Assembly: GCA_009617715.1 (NCBI GenBank)
Contig: VTFK01000011.1
Coordinates: 806,001 to 870,000, forward strand
Reading direction: 5' to 3'
Source of the DNA: Plectrocnemia conspersa
Taxonomy: Eukaryota > Arthropoda > Insecta > Trichoptera > Polycentropodidae
Length of the DNA: 64,000 bases
Shown here piece by piece: positions 9,884 through 22,460 of the stretch. The notes under the pieces were generated by a model, which saw only the letters and a list, made by a program, of their open reading frames with translations, was not told where the DNA came from and searched no databases. Position 1 is the stretch's first letter, and each line of letters opens with the position of its first letter. The position numbers and the translations under genes were made by a program.

Positions 9884-10520
9884 TTTTTTTTTTTTTATTT
9901 ATTAACATAATACCGCATGAGTATAAGATTACTCATTCTACGGTTACATTTATTTTACAGTTTCATGTCTACATACACATATACATATATCCATACATAT
10001 GCATATATACATACAAATATACAAACAATAAACATATATATACATTTTTTTTTTTTTTTTTTTTTTTATAGTTCTATGAATTTTTTTAAAAAATAATTTT
10101 TAATTTCTTTAAAGTTATTTTTGATTGATGTTGGTAAATCATTATATGTTTTGAAAGCTATATATTTGAGAGAATTTGTTCCAAACTTAACAGAAAAATG
10201 GTTGAGGGATGTGTAGATCATATGCAGATCTAATTTCATATTTGTGTAATTCTTTTCTAATATTAAATTTAGTATTTATAATTGAATTTCCCTCTATCAT
10301 TTTTTTTGTTATAATTATTAATTCATATTTTGGAAGGATAGTTATAGGTAAAATTTTTGTTTTTATATATATGTCTTTAGTGTGAGTGTCAAACGGTAAA
10401 TTTAATAAATTTTTTATGGCACTATTTTGAATCACCTGAAGTGATTTTATTTTAAACTTACTTAAATAGATAATACGAATAATAATTTTGCAATAAGAAT
10501 AAATATAGGTATATAAAAAT
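9884..10520 (-). mobile_element. CR1-like non-LTR retrotransposon, 5'-truncated
   Basis: On the minus strand, the end of an ORF2-type protein is followed by A23 (T run 10045-10067), a short 3' region, AATAAA and a terminal A tail (T run 9884-9896). The 3' region holds the small stem ATGAGTA/TACTCAT. Truncation at the 5' side with an A tail at the 3' end is what target-primed reverse transcription leaves. Target duplications are not clear. Confidence 0.75.
10066..10500 (-). pseudogene. Retrotransposon ORF2 carboxyl-terminal remnant
   Basis: The minus strand reads LQVIQNSAIKNLLNLPF, then THTKDIYIKTKILPI, a block ending in RSAYDLHIPQP and, after one frameshift near 10195, KFGTNSLKYIAFKTYNDLP to a stop at 10068-10066. 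This order (LQ-xx-QN-A-K, a tyrosine/histidine-rich block with R-x-x-DLHIP, then YN-LP) is typical of the region after the reverse transcriptase in CR1/jockey-like elements. A single frameshift suggests a moderately old copy. Confidence 0.75.
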
Positions 10521-10959
10521 ACTTTTATTAAGTGACTTTATAAGCTCTTAAACCACAGATCTTAATATTGTAAAATCTTAACTGCAATTAGAATAAGATA
10601 CATAAATCTGTTATAAAGCTTTGCAATTAAATATATTTTTATAATAAACAGTATGTTACGGTACGGTAAAATGCAGCTAATAACATTCTCAAAAAAATGT
10701 AAAATATAAGAGTAAAGTCATATCACATATTTATAAATAATCATGTTAAAAAAATAAAAATTTCTTATTAAAACTCGATAATTGGTTTAGATTTATGCGA
10801 CAGTTAATTACTCAGTTATTTTCCTGTGTCAATTCAACCGTCGTTATTCCAGTAGAGCTATCAGTCTATGAATTAAGCTATATATAAAATTTATTTATAT
10901 TCGTTCGAATTATCTGATTGACAAAATGGAATAAAAAACAGTGCAATTAATTAGTTTTT
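10521..10959. other. AT-rich DNA without recognised gene
   Basis: AT-rich sequence upstream of the next island; no motif recognised. Confidence 0.5.
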
Positions 10960-11300
10960 CATCGTGCTACGATCAATAGGAAGCGAAACGAGCCGTTCAC
11001 AATTAGCAATAGTGGGTTTTATTTTTATACCAATCGGTTAGGTGTTAAGCGATCGTCCAATTCGCAAACAAAGAGTGAGAGAGAGAGTATTTTTAATCGG
11101 ATTTGTCGCAATCGCTCATTAAAATTATTTAATGTAGCGCGTTTATTGCGGTGCGCTATGTTTTATAGGCCGTTAAAGCGAACGTAACACGTTTAAAAGG
11201 TTAACGTATTATTACCGTACGTACCGTTACGTTTTTGCTGTTTGCGATTTAACACCCCAGCAAATACAGGCACATCTCCGAATGCTTCTACAGTTTAATG
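10960..11300. other. GC-richer island, possible regulatory DNA
   Basis: It contains an (AG)n run near 11078 and self-complementary words such as CGTACGTACCGTTACG near 11217. It is repeat-free otherwise and not coding. The contrast with the long AT-rich tract to its right is sharp. Confidence 0.35.
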
Positions 11301-11435
11301 GTTGTGTTTATAAACTCTTTTACGCCTTGTATACAATGTGCACTTTGCAGTGTCTGACAGACGATTTAATTAAATATCGGAATTACTCGTTAACATTTAT
11401 GATATTAATAACAATTTATAACTTTTTTTCTTAGT
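11301..11435. other. AT-rich spacer
   Basis: Transition from the island into the AT-rich tract; nothing recognised. Confidence 0.4.
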
Positions 11436-12880
11436 AAAAGGATTTACATGTTAGGTGTCAAAAATTTTTTTATTGTGAGTCATGTCTTTCTTAATTTTTT
11501 TATAACGAGTTTTGGTAAAATTTATCGTTATTATATACTGATTTAACAATATACTTAAAAATCAATTATAATATTTTTTTATTCGGTACGTAACACTGTA
11601 ATACGTCTATTAAATTAAATATTTTAAACGTCAAAGTTTAGGCACAAGTAAAAAAAAATATAAATGATACAAAATCACCACAAAAGTCGTAATTTAAAAA
11701 AAAATTGTAACCAGACTCTTTGCTGAATAAAATGATTAATCGATTAATTTTAGATTAATGTCATATAAATATACATAGAAAAGTTCTATAAAATAATATT
11801 ATTTAAAACAGGAATGTGTGTAATATTGCTTTTTTATAATAAAATATTTGTTAAGACACTTTTTTTTTTAATTTGCAAAATAAGATAATTTGATTTGTAT
11901 GTTAAAATACAATTTTTTATTGTAAGTGTTTTTAAATTTTTTCAGTACTATTTTTAGTAAAATTTGTCGTTATTTTAAAATGCTTTAACAAAAACGCAAA
12001 AAATTCATTAAAAATGATTTTTTATTAGGTATTTTGGTATACTTAATATATTAAAATTTTAGGATTTTTGCAGTAAATTTAATAAGGGTGAATAAATTTA
12101 TTTTATGAAGCAATCTTTGACTTAGATTACACAAAAATATACAAAGGTGACATATAAAGCAATAATATTTAAAATCAAACTAATTAAAAATATTTTATTA
12201 TTATAATTTAATATTTTTTACAAAAAAAAATGGTATAAAGTAAAATTTGTTGTAGAAAAATTAGCGAAATACGAAAAATATTTTTTTTAATTTAAATATT
12301 TAAAACATAAAAAAACCTACAATACAGCTATTTTTATATGTTTACGTATATAAATTTACATAACATATATAGAAAAACTATGATAAATATGCAACAAAGA
12401 TAAGATAATTAAATTTGTATGTTTTATGTATTTTAAGTCATGTATTTTAAGATTTTTTTTTAACGGGTTTTAGTAAAATACTACGTCAACTGAAAACAAA
12501 AAAATTCAAAGTTTTAATTTAAAGAAAAGTTTCTTACAATTTTTGCGGTTAGTTTGTTTAAGTAAATAAATTTATATTTTCGATCAATATTTGATTAGGA
12601 TTACATAAAAATCCACATTTATTACATACTTCAAAAATACTGAAAATTACAAAAAAATCTTCTAACTAAAGAAGTATAAAAATTTAATTTCTTCGAGAAA
12701 AATTTGACAAAAAACGGTTAGCATAAATATTTCTTTTTAAAATGAAGTCATATATAACCGAAATTATATTTTTTTTTACATTTATTATAGTTTTTATATA
12801 TACGTAACATACGAGTTAGTATGATATTTGGTTTTGCTATATTTTTAAACAGTATTTGTAAATACATTTAATTAAATGTT
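11436..12880 (+). repeat. Degenerate AT-rich tandem repeat, about three units
   Basis: Recognisable blocks recur in the same order. TAGTAAAATTTGTCGTT-like sequence occurs near 11515, 11957 and 12471, each preceded by a TTTGTATGTTA-like or TTTACATGTTA-like word. GAATAAATTTATTTT near 12090 is matched near 12564, followed in both by a GATTACAxAAAAAT block. The spacing is roughly 440-520 bases. Homopolymer drift blurs the edges. Confidence 0.4.
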
Positions 12881-13859
12881 TTATTTTTGCATGTGTAGTT
12901 TTTTGTTAAGTTACAATTTTAATTTATAACAATATTTATAATAAGTAAATACGGTATTATTATAAAAATCGACTAAAAAGTCTATAAAATACTAAAAATG
13001 GAACGTCAAGTAATTCTATCTTATATTTGTGAAAAATAAAATAGAGTTTAATTTTGATGGTCTCATAACTCACTATAATAATTTATTTTTATTAGTAAGA
13101 ATAGCCATATTAATAAACTTTTAACTATTAAAATAAACTAGAGATTTTTATGTATAAATATAATACAAAAATGAAATAAAATTAGTTAGTTAGGTTTATG
13201 ATATTTTAAAGTAGAAAAAATTTTGTAAGTGCTACATTTTTTATATTTATATGTGTATAAAATATAAAAAAAAACTAGCAAGTAATTTTTGTATTATGTT
13301 AAAATGTAAAAGTGCAAAAAAATTAGGGCTTAATATTTTATCACAACACATGTAAAATCATTTTAAAAAATATTTTCTTTTTATCGAATTTGTTAGTATA
13401 TATTACAAAAATAAAACTTATAATTGAATGGCTGTGGGTGCAAATATATTTTTTTTTTTTTTTAATTTCTCTATAAAAGTGCTCAATGAGTTGAATTCAG
13501 TTCTTTTACAGATACATTTTTGTATTACGAATAAAAGAAACAGAAACAATATTTAATCAAAGAAAAGCTTTAAAAACCCAATATGTGATAATCTATTAAA
13601 TTAAATTGATATGATCAATAATTTCTTCTCTTATAACAGAATTAATAAAAATTATAGAGGATTCGAGCTTAGTTTTTTTATGGGTAAATCATCGACTTAT
13701 ATAACTGATCTATCGTCCTATATACCTAATCTATGATTTTATTATATTATTTTAGATTATGTCATGGTAATGTGTACTAAATAAGAATACTGTAACTAAC
13801 TATAAAGTTACACGTAAAAAAAATATATACAAAATGTATAGCTTTTACGTAAATCACGT
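12881..13859. other. Very AT-rich DNA without recognised gene
   Basis: Continuation of the AT-rich tract with poly-T runs (near 13450). It may contain a further worn repeat unit, but I could not align it convincingly. Confidence 0.5.
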
Positions 13860-14240
13860 AATTATGTCTGTTCTTCTTGTCTTAACTACGAGAGCTTGAC
13901 AAATTGGTACAATTCGCCCACTGAAACCTAGCTGAAGATTGCAAAGACGAATGTGTCGCTTTGTCAGTGAGCAAAATTTTATTTATCCGTTTCGAATTTT
14001 TCTGAAAAAGCGTCACGTAAAGCGACACATGGAGAGTTTCCAAGAGTTTTTCATTTCGATCCCCCACACACACACACACCTAGACACACGGTCCATGCTT
14101 TATTTGCACATCCTGGAAAATGCAGTCGCGCAAAGTCCGCAGTAGCACACTCCCCGTCCTGCCCACCCCTATTTTTATCTCTCGAACGTCATCAATATGA
14201 AAAATTCAAATACGGCGTTTTCTGCACTAGAAGTTTGTCC
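13860..14240. other. GC-richer island with a long inverted repeat
   Basis: This block includes the 12-bp inverted repeat at 13951-13962/14019-14030 and a (CA)n run at about 14065-14078. Open frames here run on both strands but resemble no family, as expected for an unconstrained GC-richer block. Confidence 0.4.
13951..14030. repeat. 12-bp perfect inverted repeat with 56-base loop
   Basis: ATGTGTCGCTTT at 13951-13962 is exactly complementary to AAAGCGACACAT at 14019-14030. The GC content of the arms makes chance less likely here than for AT-only palindromes. Confidence 0.6.
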
Positions 14241-15059
14241 GTCGTTCAAAGGGAGACCAGCGTAGTATATCGAATGCAGTTTGTAACCCAGGAAAATATT
14301 CCAAAAGTCAAACGGTGGCTAGTCAAGAAAAATATATATATACGTAAATGTGTATATAATAAAAAGTAGCGTATATTTTTCAGAGTAAAGTAATCGAAAA
14401 ATGTTTGATTTTTATGGATCGTATTTAACACATAATAAATGTAGAAAGAGCTACTTTAATATGGAGTATATACATAAATGTACAAAATATTTATAAATTT
14501 AAGTAATAACGTTTTATTTATACAATCTAATAATTTAATTAAAAAATAAAACAATTTAATTGAAAAGGACAATAAACGATTTTATAGCTTTGAATCGCGT
14601 TAAACTCACCCAATTGTTTATCCTCGCTTAAGAGCAAGTAAAAAACTTTTCTTTCACGAATTAAATTTGAGGACCCAGAAAAATAAATAAAATTCACGCA
14701 TTTTAAATTTAAACAAATTTTCCAAGATACAATGCCAACAATTTTATTTAAGATAAACATAATTAAGTTGAGCTACCAGTAATATCTCTGGATTATATTG
14801 CGGTTTTGAGAATAATTTTTTAATATGTTTTTAATCAATGCATCGTCTAGTATTTAAATAACAACTGTTCCCGTGAAAGTTGTCGTTTTTTATAAGACAA
14901 AAACCAGCATGCTCAAGGCAAAAATGCAAACATTAAATGAAAATCTAATCGTACTTGTAATTAATTGTTACCCAAATAAATTTATTCGGCGGCCAATATA
15001 TGATTATTTTATTAGCGCCATGAGCCGATGAAATAAAAGATTACCCATAAATGAGAATA
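14241..15059. other. AT-rich DNA without recognised gene
   Basis: Small minus-strand frames at 14431-14246 and 14760-14539 have no family resemblance. Nothing else recognised. Confidence 0.5.
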
Positions 15060-15400
15060 GGGTTTCCCAAAGCCTTTGTCAGAGATAAAATCCGAGTGAT
15101 TCACAACAGAGTCGCTTCAAAAAAGAGACTTATAAGTCACACTCTTGACTAGTTAGGTTGCTAAGGTTACCACATGTTTTACTGAGGAGGCATACGTATC
15201 TCCCATAGCGCACGTTATTATTTCGATTCCACAGAGGGACCACCGCCTGGGCTTCTACCTTGACTGGTCGTTCCTTCCTTGCAATCAGCTCTTTCAAAGA
15301 CTACAGATTATAAAGTTATGTCCTGGAAACCAGGCCATAACAGAGCCTACGCCCTCTGGAGGGTTTCTTTTAATGACGGTAGCTTCTAAATAATACTGCA
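15060..15400. other. Unidentified mixed-composition block, possibly a worn repeat
   Basis: This stretch has words resembling polymerase III boxes (TAGGTTGCTAAGG near 15154 and TTTCGATTCC near 15221) and the small stem CCCTC/GAGGG near 15353. It may be an old tRNA-derived repeat, but head-to-tail structure could not be shown. Confidence 0.25.
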
Positions 15401-16613
15401 TTACAAGAGAGTTTGACTATATCATTTGTGTTTTGGATTTAAATTATTCAATTTTAAGGATTAAGGTGCCTCCTATTTGGCACATGATATCAAACCCTAA
15501 AATTAACTTGTTACTTTAAATAAACATGTGATTAGCCATAGTATATTAATAGAGAACAAGGTATTTAATACAAAATTATAGTAATAATCGACTAGATAAC
15601 TATAAATTGTTTTATTGTGTATTATTTATAAAATTATATGTTATGTGAGTAACGAATATTTTAAAGCTTTAACTAAGCACTTTACTATTTTACGAATAAA
15701 AAAATGTGATATTGTGAAAATACTAAAATGATCGATAAAAAAATCTAAAAATAAATAGATATTTTGCATATTTATCTCGGAAAGTAAATTTTAAAAGAAA
15801 ATCTTTGCAAGGGTAAATTAAAACATAATATGGGATCACAACACTAAGAGTGTTTCTGTCAATCTGTAAAATAATAAGAGCTTAAAATAAAAAACGCATT
15901 GTTCATTAGGTAATTATAAGAACATGCGTTACATTATTATTTTTACAAAACTATTTACAAGATAAACTTACTTTAATTATAAATTCATTTGGGCAGCAAT
16001 ACATTGAGAATTTTATTTGTATTTTTTTAATTAAAAAGGATATATATAATTGTACTGGGATTATAAGTGTCTAAAATTTCACAAATCGCATTACAAGCTC
16101 CAACATTTAAAATTCTAAAAAATGTTGAAATTTATAAAAATCCTGGATTAGTATCTCATATGAACCGTAATGTTTTATAATTGGTATCGTGTTTGGGAGT
16201 TTAAAATTTATTGTCACGATTATTAGAGATAGGATTTACCTAGTTGGTGGTTGTTGATTGTGTTGGCATGGTTGTATTGCATTATGTTTGAACGTTACAT
16301 TTACAAAAAATATATAGACATATTGATTTAAGATCAAATACACTGAGAACTTTATATGAAAAATTCTAGAAAACTATAAAAAAAATTAATAATAGGTGAA
16401 AAAATATACACTATAATAAGTAGCTTGTATATTACAAATAATACTTTAAACAATTGTGTTAAAAAAATAAATATTTTAGGATCATAATTTGATATTTATT
16501 TATGCTGTATATTAAACGATTTATCAAACTTTTGCTTGACTTAAAAAAAAACTAAGAAGAATAGCTAATCTTAATCAGCTGCAATATTGCTTAAATTTGC
16601 TACTTTTGTTATG
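15401..16613. other. AT-rich DNA without recognised gene
   Basis: Long AT-rich interval; no coding, RNA or transposon motif recognised. Confidence 0.5.
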
Positions 16614-16621
16614 AGAAAATC
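16614..16621 (+). repeat. Target site duplication, left
   Basis: AGAAAATC directly precedes the terminal CAGGGCTG of the hAT miniature element and is repeated at 16949-16956. Confidence 0.85.
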
Positions 16622-16948
16622 CAGGGCTGTGGAGTCGGAGTCGGAGTTGGAGTCGTGGAGTCGTGGTGTTTTGGCCGGAGTTGGAGTCGGAGTCGGAGTC
16701 GTGAAAAATGAGCGACTCCGAGCATTTTTTTAAATTATGAAATTTATGAATTTTTAATTGCGTAATAATAAATGTGTATAGCGGATGAATATTAAACGTG
16801 TAGAAAAACACCAAAAATACTTGATAAAATTTAACTTTTTTGAGTCGGAGTCGAAGTCGGAGTTCGGAGTGGAGTCGTGTTGTTGGTAAATATCGGAATC
16901 GGAGTCGGAGTCGGAGTCGTGTTTTTTTTTAACGACTCCACAGCCCTG
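16622..16948. mobile_element. Non-autonomous hAT miniature element with GGAGTC repeats
   Basis: The 327-base element starts CAGGGCTGTGGAGTCG and ends with the complement CGACTCCACAGCCCTG, flanked by an exact 8-bp duplication, the hAT hallmark. Inside both ends are degenerate (GGAGTC)n arrays with an AT-rich centre. It encodes nothing; the open frames here are Asp/Ser repeats made by the hexamer array. It must have been moved by a hAT transposase encoded elsewhere. Confidence 0.9.
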
Positions 16949-16956
16949 AGAAAATC
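16949..16956 (+). repeat. Target site duplication, right
   Basis: Second exact copy of AGAAAATC immediately after the terminal CAGCCCTG. Confidence 0.85.
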
Positions 16957-17339
16957 TCATTAGGCTTACATTATATTTTACTGCATTAGAGTAAAAATAT
17001 TCAACGCATGAATTAAATTAAGTGTAAGCCAAAAATATATTTTCCACATTGTGTTATATTAAGGTATATTGGATCATATGTACTATAAAAATGTCTATAT
17101 ATAGTAAGATAAAAGTATATTTATATAAACGGATCCATTAACCCCTAAGATAATTTATTTATATATATTATTTCCCTAGCAGCGATTTATTTTCACAAAT
17201 TGTATATATTAGGTCAGAGTATTAATAACGAAAGGGTAACTTTTGTCTATTTACAACTATATAATTTCTTATTATAAATGCCTTTTTTAATAATAAAAAA
17301 CATTTGTACAACTTGGTTCTGGTATCACTGGAGTTACGT
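16957..17339. other. AT-rich DNA without recognised gene
   Basis: AT-rich spacer to the next island; nothing recognised. Confidence 0.5.
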
Positions 17340-17840
17340 GCATGGAGTATTTTATTTTATTAAAATAACATTAAAACGCGCGTACGTCGAGTGTTAAAAA
17401 TTCGAGTAATTAAGTGGCAGAACTTCGCAGTCATAAATTTTCGACAGAGTAAAAAAAGTACTGAAAATACCTTTTACGGCAATATAAAAGGGATCGTTTA
17501 TTACTTTTGTATAAACACGAAAACGGCGTAAAGATTTCACCGTGGAAACGCGGCGTAAAAAGACATTTACAGCGCAATTTTTACGCTTTCAATATTTGCT
17601 CGGTTGTTTCTATAAATATTGCGAGAGCAAAAATAAGCGAGCCGGCGATGTAACAAGAAAAGAATAAGAAGAAGAAGGGAAAAGTTTGCGGGTTTACTTT
17701 TAACGGCGCTAGAGAATGCCCATAAGGCTGTGCGTAAATATTTTATGCGTTATTGCGCAACCTTTTGCGGAAAGTTCGCACTCGGGACGTTGAAATATTT
17801 TCAATTTTGTTTAAAAGCGAAAAAAGACAAAGCTACCGTA
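17340..17840. other. GC-richer island, possible regulatory DNA
   Basis: Many CpG-containing words (ACGCGCGTACGTCGAG near 17375, AACGCGGCGTAAAAAGAC near 17547) in a non-coding, repeat-free block. Similar in look to the other islands of this window. Confidence 0.35.
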
Positions 17841-20800
17841 TTTTGTTCAAAAATATAAGATAGAACATTTGTGAATTTGGTAAAGTGGCGCTGGGACCTT
17901 ATTATGATCTCGGACCACATCTTTTAACTCGTGTCTTGTTCAATTATAATAAAACGTAAACAGCTTAAACTTGAACTTTAATGATACCATATACTATTGA
18001 TAACAAATTGGTTTATATATATTATAAGTAAAGAATTATTTATATATGTTTCTAAAATATAAGCTAAAGTAAATAAAAAATACTTTTTAATATAAAATAT
18101 TTTTTTACTAAATTTATGTAGCGAGGACAACTATAAAATCAACCTTAAATATAAATAATAAAGCACGTATTGCTTTGAGGCTGAAATTCACATTACTATG
18201 GTTTTAGATCTTTAGCTAAAAATACTATAGTTAGCACTTATTCTTAGTATTATAACGAATATTGTATGTTTTTTTATTTTTTTATATTAGGTTATACCAA
18301 AACGAATGATGTATTTTTAATGCAAAAAAAGTACGTTTAAATATTTATTTGTAATTGAATAATAAAAAATGTATTTTTTTTAAATGTATAACCTTTTTCT
18401 ACCTCTCAGTCAATTTTTTAATTTAATTGGCATAAAATATTTAAGGCTTTGATTTAAAATATTCCCGTAACCTATTTTTCACATCGTTTACGTTTTATTT
18501 TTTTTTGTCTGGGAAGTGATGAATCGATCGAAACAAAGTATATAAGATAAAACCTTTCAGCCTAGTTCCTTAATTTTATCAAGACTTAATTTTTCAATAT
18601 GAGAATGCGCATTGTCAAACTATTTGACTTCTGCAGAAAAAAATATTTTTTATACTTTTTTTATGCAAATAATACAACTAACCACATAATAAAAGCTTAC
18701 ATTAGTAGTCGATTTTTTTTAAGAAATTCATTTACTATGCAATTTTTTATAAATTATTTACTTCGTAAAAAAAATTCTGTATTTTTTTATAATAACGGAA
18801 TATGGAGTTTAGATGTGTACCAACACAGATATAATAAAATATGTACTCTGTCAAGGAACGACCGACTGTTAAAACTTAAAATACCATAATTTTAAAATTG
18901 CTTAATATATTGCAGACATGGATACAGTTGTTCATCAGTAAAAGTTATTGTATTATATATACCTATGTTACAACATTAGTATGAATTTCGAAAATGCATA
19001 CATTAGCTAGTCAATGTATACATTGTCAAAATACTTTATTTACAGTACACACAAAATAATTATTAAAAATAGTGCTTCTTAAAATATTTAAAATAATTAT
19101 TAGGTATTTTAAACCATTTATGTAAAGACAATTTTGCTGCTAATTTATAATACCAATTTTAAGTAGCTTTGCTTAGTTCGCTCACACTTAACCTATCCAA
19201 CGTTAATTTTTTTTTATCTCAATGATTATTCGATCGCGATTAGGTTTGTCAAATCTCGTTCGTTGATGATTTAACTAGCTCACGCTGGATAGTTTACACA
19301 CTCACTAGCTAAAGCATGTATTAACAAAATGTAGCATTGTAAGCTTTGCTTTAGCGCAGTTTTTTAAAAATGCAATTGTAACATATATAGTTTATTACCT
19401 TATTTATAGAAACAATAATATATATAGAACAATAAATAACATGTTCTTTGATATAATAATAAAAATCCATCAAACTATTCTATAAAAATCTGTGAACATT
19501 GTAAGACAGAAGAAATGAGAAATACAAGTAGAAAGTAATATTATTTCTAATATTAAAATAATGTATTGGTTTTAACTTGAGCATTCATATATTTATTACT
19601 AAAGCAGATTTTTGCCGAATAAATATTTATTTTAACGTATAATAACATGTTTTATATTAAAAAATAAACTAAATTATTACAAAAAATCTGATATGAGGCA
19701 AATTATATAATGTTTTCAATTTTTATAAATTAAAGAAATTGTGAGGCTATAGACTAAAGTTGATTTACATGTTAGAAAGGTGAGCTAATAATAGATTGCC
19801 TAAAACTGTCACATGTAATTGAATCTATTTATAAGCCACTATATAAATTACTAGTTATTATTTATGAATCATTCCGAAAATTCGATGATATATAATTACT
19901 AGGTCAAAGACATGACATAAAGCCAAAAGCCACCCACGTTCCAGTACAGGTATTTGCTTTGCAAAACGCATTAGTTTTAAATATACATTGCTATAATAAT
20001 TAAATTGGATATAAGACATATTTATTAGTATATTATTTAAATAGAATTAGGAATCAAACATATGTTTTGTGATATAAAGCATATGTTTTAAAAAAAATTA
20101 ATACTAGAGTGTATGTAATTAATAATATCATTTGCAAAATCACTATAGGTAGGAAAATATTATCATGTCAAACTAAAGCTAATGTTTTAGTTTAGATATA
20201 TTTAAATAAAATCATTTTAACAACAAAAAAAAACCTTAGTAAAGTACGGTGATTACCATTAAAACTTATTTTAAAACTAAATTAGCCCAGCATTTTTTCC
20301 TTAATTTAACTATTTACACTTTATTTTATTATATAGTCAGTAAAAAAAAATTAACAACTTTTGCATAGTGTTTGTATTTGATTAATACAACCTAATAATA
20401 TCTATGTTAACTAACTCCAATTTCATTTTAGCGTGTCTATACATATGCTATAAAATATTTACATATAAAAAATATTTTATAACTCTATTGTCACTATAAG
20501 TAACACAGAAAAATATCTTAAATGAGCCTAACAAAAAAGTACGAGGAAACTGAAAAAAATGAAAGATGATCTTACTGTGATTAAATTCAATAAATTTGCG
20601 TGAAAATTACATATCTTGTTCTGACTATTAAGATACACAGCTTACACATAATGATACAGATATATTAAAAAAAATTAATGTCACTAAAAGTACCCAGAAA
20701 AATAATTTAAATACAGCCATTATATTGTTCGTAAACATAGCAAGAAAAGGCACAAGGAAAGTAGTAATAAATTAATGTAAACTTTACAACGTTCGTCCTT

Positions 20801-21299
20801 AATGTAAAGTAATACAATTTATACATATAAATTTAAAAAAATGGCAGATTTTCATTTATAAAATTGATAAATAAACATAGATTACATAATTATGCACAAA
20901 TTGTATTTTTCTATCATTATTGTGTATAAAAATACAGTTGAAACTGTACTTTTACCTGGCTTAAAACATTTTTTGTATAGAACATTTTCGACTTATGTTA
21001 CCTTAATTTTCTTGAAGTGCTTCAGTAATAATGGGAAAATTAGTCTGAAGCATTATTCAAATGTGTATAAATTACAAGAAGCAATTTTATTTTTACAGTA
21101 TCTAATTAGTTTCATTTGCTGGTGAGTAGTACCCACTTATATATTGTACTAACACTATATGAGTTGCATACATAGTTTTCTATAAGCGACAATAAAACAG
21201 TATTCAATCAATCAGCAAATTATTACTGTTGCTTCAAACACGTGTTTTCTTTGCCAAAAAAATTGAGAAAACATTGAACAAACTATTTACATCCAATCA
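17841..21299. other. Long AT-rich interval without recognised gene
   Basis: Frames at 18599-18889 and 20892-21125 are lysine/phenylalanine/isoleucine-rich and match nothing. A weak short direct repeat of the form TGTCACTAxAAGTA followed by CAGAAAAATA occurs near 20490 and 20681. Around 19160-19360 the sequence is somewhat less AT-rich. Confidence 0.5.
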
Positions 21300-21344
21300 T
21301 TTGACACTAAATCTCTCCTTCTAGAGTCACACGAAAACAAATCA

Positions 21345-21600
21345 TATCGTCACGATACGTCGCGCGTCAAGTGAGCGAGAAAAGTCGTCACTTTGCGACC
21401 GGCGCGGGCCACCGGGCGCGTTCGCGTTCGGCTAGCAACTGAGGGTGATTCCGGCGCGCGCCACCCCCAACCGCCCCCACCCACTGTCACCCACTCACCC
21501 CAAGCGGACATAACGCCCCGCTGCCATTTTCAATTTTACGCCGATCGCCGCGCGTTTTCCTTTTGGGAACAAGACGTTTAGTCATGCATACCTCTGTGTT
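21345..21600. other. CpG-rich island, possible promoter
   Basis: One of the two strongest GC and CpG concentrations in the window (GGCGCGGGCCACCGGGCGCG near 21401), with C-rich tracts at 21460-21500. On the minus strand a possible start, ATGGCAGCG at 21527, is followed after 29 coding bases by GTGAGT. That could be a tiny first coding exon, but it is equally likely to be chance in GC-rich DNA. Confidence 0.4.
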
Positions 21601-22440
21601 TGTATTAAGAAAACTCGTGCCTGAAAAACCCATTGTAATTACGAGAGACAACAAAAAAACACTGCGACGACTGTAAACACCTATTTCAGCGGTGTTAGGT
21701 TCACAAAAGCATAATATTAGGTAACCAAAATTGTTGTTGTGGTTTTCGTTTGATACAATATTTTGTCGCAAATCGTTCGGTATGTGTGTTTGTATGTATC
21801 ATGTGGCACATTTAAGCGTTTGTCGTTGTCTCTGAATATGTTACTTTTCACCCTTTTAAACTAAGTATTCTGAACAAATTTTCTGCATTAACATAGACTA
21901 GGAATGGAAGCTTCAAAAGCATGTTGTTTGGAATGCATTAGATGTACTAAAAGAAGCAATTTCACAAAAATAGTAAAAAATATTTAATGCTTAATCAAAT
22001 ACCATAGTAAAGAAAATCATGAGGGATTGATAACTTAGACTTCTGAAATGCTCTAAAATCACATTAAAATCACCCAGAAAAATCATATAAGCAAAGCAAA
22101 TAGATCCAACATAACCAATTAGTCTTTGCGTTTTTACTTTACTTTATTTTCCAAAATATATCATTTTTTTATTATTTTTTTTTTTTATATTTATTTCGTA
22201 CAGTAGTTGTATCAATGATTCTATTAAGAAAAAAATATTTTTTGTATCTTTATTTTTTAACCTAAAAATCAACCACTTTGGAGATAAATTAATCAAAGCA
22301 TATTATGCCTTTTACTACCTTTAACATTGTCATAATGCGACAATAGCAGTTAAAAACATATGTAATGTATTTGGCAGTGATGCCATTAAATTTATAAAGT
22401 AATAAATGTGGTTTTAAAAATTTTTTTTTAGGAATTTTGA
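21601..22440. other. AT-rich DNA without recognised gene
   Basis: Transition from the CpG-rich island into AT-rich sequence with poly-T runs near 22170; nothing recognised. Confidence 0.45.
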
Positions 22441-22460
22441 TATTGCATATCTACGTAAGA

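Noticed and set aside
16575..16960. Two minus-strand frames rich in Asp-Ser repeats
   Set aside because: The dipeptide runs are the translation of the GGAGTC hexamer arrays in the hAT miniature element, not a protein.
20892..21125. 77-codon plus-strand frame
   Set aside because: Hydrophobic chance frame in AT-rich DNA without start context or similarity.
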